Source: Castanea sativa
Lineage: Eukaryota > Streptophyta > Magnoliopsida > Fagales > Fagaceae
Direction of reading: 5' to 3'
NCBI RefSeq assembly: GCF_040712315.1
Contig: NC_134015.1
Coordinates: forward strand, 52,429,464-52,493,463
Length of the DNA: 64,000 nucleotides
The notes under the pieces were generated by a model. It was given only the letters and a program-made list of their open reading frames with translations, was not told where the DNA came from and made no database searches. The position numbers and the translations under genes are program-made. Positions 36,791 to 47,204 of this stretch are shown piece by piece; positions within the stretch are counted from its first letter, which is position 1, and each line of letters begins with the position of its first letter.

Positions 36791-37965
36791 ATGGCACCTA
36801 AGCGTAAATCTGTTCTGTCTCGGAACCTTCTTCGTTCCGGGGCATCTTCATCTTCTTCTCCTTGATCCCACTCTATTTCACCTACGGTTCCGTGATGAGA
36901 AGGCCAAATTGGACTTCTTCGAGAACTTTTCACGACGAGGCATTTATTCAGAAACGCCAAGTCATTTTGTCCGATTTTTCTAACACTGACCTACCCACTG
37001 TCATTCATAGTAGGGGTTGGGTCACTTTGTGGCATTCTTGTCACATGTCCTTCCGTGATCATCCGGGAGTTCTACTCCAATATGCATGGATTTGACACCT
37101 CTATACCTTATTTTGTCACTCACGTTCGGGGTATACGCATGGTAGTTACTTCGGGTATTGTATCTGAGGTGCTACACGTTCCTAGGGTAAAGTTTCCTAA
37201 CTATCTTGTTTGTGAGCATTTAAGGACTGTGTCTAAAGACGAACTCTAGTCTTGTTTTGTGAGACACCTTCTTTTTGGGATGATCGTCAGTTCACTCATT
37301 GCACGACCTTTGCTAAAGGTCTGAGGTTTCTTAACATGGTTATGACCTTTGTTCTCCATCCTTTTTCTCACTATAACACTATCACAAAGCCTCGTGCTCG
37401 CTTTTTTCTTTCCCTTATTGAGGACCTTACCATAGATTTCCTTTCTCACTTCATACTATCCCTTATAGATGTCTATAAGGATACGACAACCTGTGATAAG
37501 CTCATTTTTCCTTCATCTATCACGCGACTCCTTTGCCATTTCTCTGTCTCCTGGCTTAAGTCTCCCCACTTCACTTACATGTGTGCCATTGATGTTGCTA
37601 CTATTAAGCAGAGTTTTGCATAGCTTTGCTCGAGACGGACTCAGACCGAGATGGCTGCTCCTTCAGATTCTACCGCTCCATCCACCTCTGCTTCGTTGTC
37701 TTCAGCAGGTGGAATGACTCTTGAGGCCATCATGACACAGCTTGTGCACATGGGTGCTTGCTTAGACACACTTAGTGATGAGTTGTGTCAGGTGAACACC
37801 CGTGTGGGTCGTATTGCACGACGACAGGCTGTGATGGGTGGTTTCATGGTTGCTTCTTCTTCATCTCCACTGGCGTCCGAGGATGAGAGTGACGATGGCT
37901 CCGATAGTGATGAGGATGAGGATGAGGATGCTAGCTTGCCTAGTGATGATGAGATGTCTACTTGA
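36791..37965 (+). pseudogene. Accessory (env-position) ORF of element E, disrupted
   Basis: ATG at 36791 opens MAPKRKSVLSRNLLRSG, a Ser-rich segment follows, then frame changes. Pieces in order are RFRDEKAKLDFFENFSRRGI, a segment ending VIHSRGWVTLWHS, YFVTHVRGIRMVVTSGIVSE, VLHVPRVKFPNYLVCEHL, and a C-terminal frame GGMTLEAIMTQLVHMGA. That frame continues LCQVNTRVGRIARRQAVMGG, with an acidic end (DEDEDEDASLPSDDEM) and TGA at 37965. Homologous to the X ORF at 26875-28057. It resembles the 'putative plant transposon protein' family (PF20167) from memory. The acidic tail and N-terminal basic patch could suit a nuclear protein. Function unknown. Confidence 0.68.
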
Positions 37966-38510
37966 TGTACTTACCCCTTTGTCACTCGTGACAAAAATGG
38001 GGAGTAGTTTTGAGATGAGAGTAGTCATACTCATAGGGGGAGGGTTAGTTAGGAGATAGGGGGAGTGTTCTTGAATATTCATGAGGGATGTAGTGAGGAT
38101 TTTGATGTATTTTTTTCTTCTTTCTAGTTTAGATACATTGATCTTGTACATGGGTCTTGTGACCATTTTGACATACATTGTACTTATATTTGGTTTATAT
38201 ATTTTGATGTATGTTCTTTCACCTATCTCTATATGTGCTGTTTCTTTTATCTCTTTATACACATGTTTCTTATTTATTGTATGCAATCTTTTATTTCTGT
38301 TTCACACAAAGATGCCTTGATGAGTTTTGTTTAAGTGTTTCAGAAATACAGGTTGTTAAAGTCTTCCTTGCCATAAACTCTCTTCTTGCAAAGTTTTTCA
38401 AGAGTTTGTGTTAGGATATATTTTATTGTACTTAACAAGTGAGTATGAGTTGAGTGATTTATGACTTCTCTCATGTGCTCATTTGTTTATTGTGGTTTTG
38501 TCACGAATTA

Positions 38511-38524
38511 CCAAAGGGGGAGAT
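38511..38524 (+). other. Polypurine tract of E
   Basis: AAAGGGGGAGA directly before the 3' LTR. This is the plus-strand primer of reverse transcription. Confidence 0.85.
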
Positions 38525-38929
38525 TGTTAGGACATATGTGATTGATTGTTAGGAGCATATGTGATTGATTGTTAGGAGCATATGTCAACATTTTATGTAT
38601 TGGCTAATCCTTTGACAAAACACACTTTACTTGTAATTGGGTAGATCTAGGATGTGTTTAATATTTCAAGGAATAAGAGGTCGATCAAGTTCAAGTATTG
38701 AAGCCATGCAAGTCTGTCCAAGAATCAAGTAATGAAGTGCTGGATTTTAAAACTCGATAGCTAGTACCTATCAAGGTTTAAAAGCTGTTGAAGCCCATGG
38801 CTCGACAGCTAGCTCGATAGATGGCTATCTATCAAGGTTTATGAAACTCAGTTTTTCTAGATTGTTTTTCATCTAATCCGTGAGTATGTGTTTGGGTTTT
38901 CTTTTCTCACAACCCTAAACATATATAAG

Positions 38930-39941
38930 TGTTAAGGACTTTATTTTATGTAGTTGGCTAATTCTTTGACAAAACACACTTTATTTGTATTTGGATTGAT
39001 CTAGGATGTGTTTGATACTTCAAAGAACATGTTGTTCAAGTCTAGTATTAAAGCCATGAAGATTGGACCAAGAAACAAGTGAAAATAATGTGTTTACTAA
39101 AGCTGGACACCTGCGGATAGCTGCTGGACACCTGGTGGACAGCTGCTCGACAGCTACTCGACAGATAGGTATCTATCGAGGTTTAATGAGGCTTGACAGA
39201 TGCTATCTATCGAGGCTATCTATCGAGGTTACGGAAATCAGAATTTTCAGATCTGATTTTTGGGCCAGGCTTTTGTATTTGTGTAGGGTTTCTTTTCTCA
39301 CAACCCTAGACATATATAAGGCATATTTTGGAGGCCGTCACATAAGAGAATACAAGAAGAACATATGCAAAAGGAGACCGAAGCCTTATTCTCTAAAAAA
39401 AGAAGAAGCTATTGTGTCTTTGCGCCTTAGGGTTTTGTAACCAGGTGCTTCTTGATTTTCATTATTGATGAAGTCAAGAACTTTGCAACCAACATTTTCT
39501 TCTTTAGTTGGTGATTGAAGTCGCGTACTAGGATCCGCGCAATTGGTTAGTCATGTATTGGGATTCGTACATCAAAGGGTGGCGTTCATATATTAAAGAG
39601 TTTAGAGGTTCTGAAGTGGTAGAAGGTTTCTACTGTGAGTTCATCTACGGGGGTTGTAGAGTCTAGGGACAAAGGTTTTGTACTAGATCTGAAACTTCTC
39701 TTTACTATAGTGAATTACTTTTCGGGAAGGTTTCCCTTCAGGTTTTTTACTATGAAACTGGTTGGTTTCATTGGTTTTCTTGGGTCATCATATCTTGTCT
39801 TATTTATTTTTCCGTTGCACTTAGTTTTGACGTGATATTGATGTTTGTTTGTTTTAACAAGTTTTATGCATAATAAATCTAATTAATAACTTGGGTTTAA
39901 AACTTGTTAATTGTATCAACCGGGGTCTAAATTTCCCAACA
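38930..39941 (+). mobile_element. Solo LTR inserted in the E 3' LTR, TSD ATAAG
   Basis: 1012 bp from TGTTAAGG to CCCAACA, with perfect duplication ATAAG at 38925-38929 and 39942-39946. It is related to the E and X LTRs (shared ctttgacaaaacacacttta) but a distinct subfamily. It contains its own CATATATAAGG box near 39309 and TATCTATCGAGG motifs. It landed exactly in the TATA region of the E LTR. Confidence 0.92.
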
Positions 39942-40573
39942 ATAAGAATTATTTTAAGGGTCGTATCAGGTTGCACATCCAAGAGCATAATTGCACAAGA
40001 GCATAATTCCTCAAGTGTAACCGAAAACCTAGTTTGCCCTAGTTCTTGAGAAGCTGCTGTGTTTGTACATCGTAGGGTTTTGTGACCAAGCAACTTCGTG
40101 ATCTTCATCAGTTGATGAATAGAAGAACTTTGCAGCCAACCTCCTTCTTAAGTTGGAGATCAAGTCGCGTATTGGATTCGCGCATCTTTTGGTTAGTCAC
40201 GTACTGGGAGGTGTGCAATACAAGGAGAGATTGTTACTATAGAACAAGTCTAATTGGATATTGGGGTAAAGGTTCAACTGTAGGTTGGTATAAGGTACTG
40301 GGATTCCTTTACTTGTAAACGCTTGTCTATATATATATAATAGAAGAAGTTGAGAGAAAGTTGGTTCCTACATTTAAGGAGGTGTTGACAAATAAGAAAA
40401 AAAGCCCTTTAAAATGCTGCCACGTATGCAGTTTTTTTTTAAAGTAAAATAGCCGCATGTTACAATGTTTCACTACATGTTAAAATACTGTTTGGGAGCC
40501 CCCTTGTATAAAAGGAAATTAACCGCTTAAAAAAAAAAAGGGTTGCTACACGGAGAAAAAAAGGAGAGAGAGT

Positions 40574-41198
40574 AGGCCTGTCCACGGGTCAGTCCGGGTC
40601 GGGTTTGTGCCCAACCCGGAACCGACCTGATCACTTCGGGTCCCTGATAGTCGGATCTGCAGCCGACCCGCCGACGGTCGCGATTCGGGTGGTCGGATGT
40701 CACCGTTTTCTAGTCGGGTCTCGGTCGGCGTCGGAATGTGCTAATCGTCGCCGAAATTTGCAAAAAACTGCCGGATTTTGCTGAAATGTACTGGTTTTTG
40801 TTGAATTTGAACAGATCTCAAAGAAATCTTGGCGATCTCAACAAGATTAGGGCGGATCTCGAAGAGATCTGGGAAAATCTCAACTAGATCGGGCCGGAAC
40901 TCGAAGAGATCAGGCGAGATCTCGACGAGATCTCGGTGGATCTCGATAGATCGGACAAAATATGACTAGCGAACCCTCTAATCGGCGGAGAACATCAACT
41001 TCTGGTGTATATTCCGGTCGGGTTGGTTGAAAATCGAGTTTTCATGCTGGAACCCGTCAGTTGGCCCGCCGTTTTCGGGTTTAGAGGGTAGAGACCCGCC
41101 GCTGACCGGTCACGGGCATCGGGTCGGCCGGTTTTCGGGCCGGATCGGACAGTTTTTACAGGTGAGTCGGGTTTCAGTTTTTCCTAGACCGGCCTAAG
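40574..41198. mobile_element. GC-rich repeat element nested in the Helitron
   Basis: Bounded by TAGGCCTGTCCACGGG and the inverted-like CTAGACCGGCCTAA, flanked by GAGAG-type sequence. The ends are rich in CGGGTC motifs. The centre (about 40810-40960) is a run of short GATCTCGAAGAGATC-like palindromes. No ORF is meaningful. Confidence 0.55.
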
Positions 41199-41199
41199 A

Positions 41200-44100
41200 G
41201 AGAGACCGAGAGGAAAGAGAGACAGAGAAATAGAGAGGCAAAGAACGGAGAAGGAGAGAGAGATCGCGGGATAAAAAACTGCACGCTCTAAAAATTGAAA
41301 CCCAAAACACACAATCATCCATTCTTTCCATTTGTTAACACAAACGCCCAAAAGAAAAGATTTTCCCTGCCAATGAAAAAGAAAAAACAGAAGCCCATTG
41401 AAATATTTCCACAGTTTTCAATCAAGAATGAAAAGATGTCTCTCACTTTCTTGTCAGATTTCTTCATCTAACTGTCCGTTAATTTCTTTCACCGGTGAGT
41501 TTTTATCTCGATTTAAGTTTGTTTATTAATTATGATTAGGTTTTGATATTTTGTTTGGATTGTTTTCGATTTTGGTATTGAAATTAAGTTTTTCTCTTCG
41601 CTTTTTAGTTTGACATTTTCATCTGCACGCCCTTAAGTTAAACCAGGTACCAATTTCGAATCGATCAGATTCTAGATTGCTTAGATTTACTTTGATTTTT
41701 TTTTTTTCGTTTTTGTCAGATCTAGGGTTTATCGCCTCTGTGTTTCTAATAGAACGCCTCTGTGTTTCTCTCACTAAGATCAGAGTTCATTCGCCATTTT
41801 GATTTTACCAGAGAAAGAAGCAGAAGAAGGAAGATGATACTGACTTCAGCGTCAAGAACGAAAAAAGTCCCCTCTGCCCACAAACAATGCCTCTGATGGG
41901 TTCTATTCTTTTTTTGATTTATTTTAGGTAAATTAGATCTATTATATGCATTTAATTTTTTCAATTTGGTTCTAGATTTGGATTCAAAAATTAGGGATAA
42001 GGAAATCAGGTATTAATATGTGACTATTCATTTTTTTAATTTTTTCGATAATAGATTTTTTTCAATTCGTCTATTTTGGAATTAAATCATTCAATTTCAA
42101 AAATTAACCGGTTAAAAATCATTCAATTTTTTCAGTAATATGTGACTGTTTTATTTTTATTTTAGGTTTCATACCCTTTCTTCTTCTTTGCCGTTCACTC
42201 TGCCTCTCTCAATTCTCAAAACCCCTAAACCATAGCCCATGGGCACTCTCTCACTCCTTCAGTGGCAAAAAGTGCCAGCCTCCCACCAACGTCATATACG
42301 GCCAAAGTTGCTACCAGTGCAGGTATTTTAATTTTTGTTATCTTAGATTTAGGTATTTGGATTTGGTTTGATTTTCTTTAATTTAGGTATTTGGATAATT
42401 TGGTTTTGATTAAGGTTGAACCCGTGCAAAATCAAAGATATCTGCTTCTTCTTCAACTCTCCCTTAGCCTCTCCATCTTTTCCCTAAAAAACACAAAACA
42501 CGAACTGTCCTCTGACCCCTGGGTTATTGGTGTTATATACCATAATTTTATTGCTCTTTATTTGTTTAGGTTGATTGAAATAAATAAAATTTATTGGTAA
42601 TATGTCATTATGCTATAAATTGTTGTTAATTTTAGTAAATTTTATTTATTTACTGTCCTTCTTAGGCCTCTGTTTATTGTGGATTTTTCCTTCCTTTCTA
42701 TTTTGATTTTGTGTCAATTTACTAAATTATGTGTATTTTTCAGATGGCGGTTTGTTTTCCTCGATTGAGTCGCAAAGCTGAGTGTGTTATGAATATAAAA
42801 CAAAGTTACTGGTGAAGGATCTGTCAATCACAGGCCACAAAATCTGCATACGTTTGCATACTCTCAATTTGGCTTTCAATATTGGTCATTGCCCCTAGCA
42901 GGTGATACAGCAAGACTTCCTTTGCATCTCTCACGCCCACATGAACCACATTGTGAGTGTCCTTTCTGAGTTTTTCTTACTTTCTCTTTGTTTATATTGC
43001 TCTTGGTATTGGAAATTTTTTGCATACTTCATTGTGTGTGTGTGATAAATTACAGTGGTTAGATGCTAAATACTTAGTAACTATTTATACATTTGTATTT
43101 TGTTTAAAGTTGTACTACTAGTTGAAGATTTTGATTCGTGACTGCGTTATTTGTTCCCCAAAGTGCTTGTAAAAATGCCTAGACCAAATTTCCATCACTT
43201 AGGAAGTACAACGTAAAAAATCTAATAGAAAACTTTCCATCCTTACTAAAAGTTATTTTGAATCTTAACTTCAATGTGAAGGGTTCACTGAATTTTTACA
43301 GATAAGTTTTCACTTTAAGGAAAATAATTCCTATTAATATAGCAGTCCTACACTCCTATTGTTGTGTGCTCTGCTTATGGAGATATTTATATTTGCTTAG
43401 GAATTTTGATTCATGGAACTGTTTTTCGTTAAGGTGGTGCTGCCTTTGTTAGAAAAAGAGGAAAAGGAAGTTTATAAGAAGCCTAAATCTGAGATAAAGA
43501 AAGGGTATTTCTTTCCACATTGTTACTTCCCAGAAATGCCAAAAATAACTGTTTCACATGAACTTAGGACCTATATGGCTTAAATTGTTTAAGAACTTTG
43601 TATGTCTGAAGCAATTTAGTAATAATTCTCATTTTTTAATCCTACTTAGTTTCTGAAGATATTTTTTTCATCTATTCTTTGTTCACCAATATTTATTTCT
43701 TTCAAATGGTAAATGTTTCAGTGACTCTACTTCTTTACACTATCAATGTTAAAGTTTCTTTCTATATATAGGTGTTGAAGGTTTCATTCTGGCTGTTGCT
43801 TCTAAAGATAACACCCTAAAGCCTGTGGAAGGTAAAAGGCTATTTTTCTTCAAAAGTTCCATCCATGTTTGAAGCATACTTTCTAGAATAATAATAGTAA
43901 CAATAAAGAAATGAATAGATATTTTGGATAACAAATTAATTACTACCCACAGCAGGCTCAATATAAGCATAATACAAATTGCACCATGATATCACCAATA
44001 TCGACCAAAGAAAGGGTATAGAAATGAGTTCTAAGGCAAACATCTTAAACAAAAAAATTTAATTCTTTTTTAATACCGTTTGATAGTGGTTGTAAAAAAA

Positions 44101-44400
44101 TAAAAATAAAAAAAAACCGCTAAAAAACAATTGCAACTAAAAAAACCCTAGCGATCTCTTCTCATCAAACTGTACTTAACATTTTCTCTCTCTAAAAAAA
44201 AACCTAGCGATATTGCGATACAGAGAAAGGGAAGGACAACTGAGTGCATTTGATTTATGTGTAGGAACTGAGGTCAATTGCCATCTGATCTGCTGCTCTG
44301 CCTCATCTCTTCTCTACAACAAAATTTTTCTAAAGGTCAGCGTACTCTTTTCTTCTTCAAATACTGTTTTGGTTCGAAAAGTTTTTCCATATTAATAAAG
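41200..44400 (+). other. Possible captured gene segments in the Helitron
   Basis: The stretch reads like a shuffled gene: exon-like pieces next to GT and AG sites within AT-rich intron-like sequence. One piece near 42240-42325 can be read with a CX2C-type end (GKKCQPPTNVIYGQSCYQCR). That loosely recalls the CHQCRQ zinc-finger motif of CDCA7/R1 proteins, but the match is too short to rely on. Another near 43772-43831 reads GVEGFILAVASKDNTLKPVE. I do not recognise a full gene. Confidence 0.3.
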
Positions 44401-47162
44401 CATAGTCACACTCATTATGGCTTTGGGAAGCTGTAAGTGAAGGGTATCCGTACCAATGCTGAGTAGCTCCTGTTCCTGTTGCGGTTAGAATTATTTTGTG
44501 CCATTGTGTGTGTGGTGCATTTGCTTTATGGGTTGTAAATTTTTTTGGTGTTTTGGATACTTTTGTTTCAGGTGAATTTCATGTAAGATGTGGTTGAGAT
44601 TTATAATAGAAATGTTGTGTTTAGCTAATTTCAAGCAAACCTTCCACATCTTTCTCTTTTACAATTGTGTTGTTTCAGATCATCTCCTTCGTGATCCTTT
44701 GTATTTGAGATATTTACATGATAAATAGTCTTCAAGTATGTTCTTTTAGGTTAACACTATAATAATTGAAAGCAAGAAACTCCTAATTTGTAGCATCTCC
44801 ATTCTTTGATTACAAGGACTACACTGTTCATATTGTCATTTTCCTGTGGTGCTAATGACTAAAATCAATATATTCTTTTCTTAAGTTATCAATTTGTATT
44901 TTACCATATAATTAAATGTTATCAGTGTAATTTCTTCATTTATATGGTTGGGAAAATTACAAAGAGGTAAACTGTGGTTAGAAGTGATTGGATTCATATG
45001 AGCATAAAATGTTTGGGTAGGAAGAATAAATCAAAACATTGAGAAAACAAATCAAGGAGTTGAAGAAGAGGCTGTTCGAATCAAAATAGACTTTATCCAA
45101 TGACTGTTGTAATAAACTCTTCTTTTTTTTTTTTTTTTTTTTCCATTTCATTCGATACTGTGTATTTATTTGTTGTAGAATGCTTATTTTTTTTTTTATG
45201 CTAAGCACCTCATAGTAAGCAAAAGTGAAGAAAATTTTGCATTTAAAATGTCTAGACATGGACTTTGGCAACAAGATCTGTAACTACATTCAAATAATTG
45301 TTTTTTGTAGTAACAATTGTATCCTTCCAAGGTCCAATCCTACCCACAGTTCTTCATGAAACGGTTGATTTGGTCTAACTTCATCTCTCTTGCTTTGTCC
45401 TACTTATTACTAATGATTTTTATACAAGCTCATATACTTCTGTTAGTTCTCTTTCCAGCTTCAAAATTTTCGGGAATACTGATTGAATATAAGTTTGATG
45501 TGTGCTATTTCTGAACTGCAAGGTATTAAACATTAGTTTTTGTACTTGCTGTCATGCTAACAAAAATAGGGGTTTCAACAAGTTTTACCGATTATTGGAT
45601 TTGAACCAATGACTTACCGCTTACTATTCAAGGGGGGGTGGAGCGCTAAGAAAGAGAAAGCGTTATCATTATTCAAAATGAAGCAGCAGCTAGCATGCTA
45701 AGACCAGAAGGAAAAAAAGAAACCACATAATTCAATTTAATTTTCAGTTCCTCTTTTTCCATCCTACCTGTTTTCCTGTTTTTGAAGAGTAATTGAAATT
45801 GTAGATTTTGAAATTTGAAAGTGTAATGTACATTGTGTGTGCAGCAGCCAATGTGGCATGACCACAAAGCTGAAGCTGCAAGGGGTATCAAAAGATTTGA
45901 TTGATTTACAGATACTTCTTTTTATTGAGAAAGTGATTTATATATAGATACTTTATTTGTCATTATGAGAATGAAATAATGCTTAAAAATTTGCTAAAAA
46001 TTCTACTGTACCACTAAAATATGGACATCTAATCATGGTTAAAGACCATTTTAAAATCTGTCTATCAATCATATGGAATTTTCAACTTAGTGCTATTTTC
46101 ACCATGTTTTTAACACATGCAAGCAATCAGTTGGATGGTGTGGAATGGTAAATATGGGTACTGGCGGAGAGCATATGATATTTTGTATGTGTGTGTGTGT
46201 GTATATATATGGCCTGCAAAAAATTGTGTTCATGCTTCTACTTGCACTTCAACTTTGTAGTTTCCCACACAGGTTTAAAAGATTAAAATAATAGTGTGTT
46301 TAATGAATGGACCGAACCCCATATTTTGGGCAAAACTCCAGGTTGAAGAAAGGTCATAAATGTGGTATTAATTAGTAGTGATTTATCAGTAATAATAATT
46401 TTTAAAGTTTGCAAAATGAACCGTTTTGATTGCCATGCCAATCTAGACACTAATGTGTCATGAATTTGGCATATTAGCAACAAAAACCTAGAATTTATGA
46501 TTAATTCTCTTAGCAACCAAACATTGCAACCTTTTCCTTTTTTATATTTATATTTTTAAATTATTGAAGGAATATCTTTTAAGGACCTTTCCCAACAAAC
46601 AGATTGAGCATATCTTCCGTAAAACCAATTGCTTTGTGGAAATTACCAAGATTTCGATAGTTTAAAAGTTATTAATTTATTAACCCTTGATAAGGAGTGT
46701 ATAATGTTGTCATAATATAAAAAAATTAAAGTTTTTATCAAGAATTATTATAATTATAGGTCTCGGATGAGAACCATAATTGGGCCCGTCAGGATAAATT
46801 GATCAAGCCCGAAGTTGATGAATCACCCATGGTCATTATTATAATTATTTTTTATTTTATTAAAAATAATTTTTTTTTATTTTGGAAAACCCAAAAATAC
46901 ACTTTAAAACCTGTAAAGCTTCCAGGAAAGAACGCGCAACAAAAGAAATAAAAAACCATGAAAATGAACAACTAACCATCACATGTGTTGATGCTAAATT
47001 ATGTCTGTCTTTTAGAAGAACACCTATACATTAACATCATTATTTGAACAACTAACCATCAAACCCCTTCCCTATTTTATTATCACATTAAGTATAATAT
47101 ATTAAGTTGATCATTTTCTAATTCATAAAATGATCCTGCACATTGCGCGGGTTAAACACTAG
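44401..47162. other. Right part of the Helitron, no gene recognised
   Basis: AT-rich with T-runs (45123-45142), a GT microsatellite near 46188-46203 and the 3' terminal hairpin. No conserved coding sequence was found. Confidence 0.45.
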
Positions 47163-47204
47163 TTTTGATAATAGTAGATTCTCGAGAGTGGTAACCTTAA
47201 ACAA

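Larger units (their letters stand above)
40326..47162 (+). mobile_element. Non-autonomous Helitron, 6.8 kb
   Basis: Begins TCTATATATATAATAGAAG and ends GGGTTAAACACTAG. A hairpin (CCTGCAC / GCGCGGG, 47134-47150) lies 11 bases before the CTAG end. There is no target duplication. The LTR sequence resumes seamlessly, as shown by the uninterrupted 5' LTR near 32600. The flanks are G and T, not the canonical A and T. No Rep or helicase ORF was seen. It carries a GC-rich nested element (40574-41198) and intron-like and exon-like segments (41300-44400) suggesting captured gene pieces I cannot name. Confidence 0.85.
38525..47200 (+). mobile_element. 3' LTR of element E, broken by a solo LTR and a Helitron
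   Basis: LTR pieces at 38525-38929, 39942-40325 and 47163 to about 47200 are collinear with the 5' LTR. The first piece has a short tandem duplication near its start (TGATTGATTGTTAGGAGCAT twice, about 38539-38581). The last about 240 bp are missing after 47200, where integrase sequence of X begins. Sequence equivalent to the missing end sits inverted at about 48177-48370. Confidence 0.82.

Noticed and set aside
44978..45274. 98-aa minus-strand open frame in the Helitron
   Set aside because: It spans a T-run and AT-rich sequence, with no recognisable motif and lysine-run composition.
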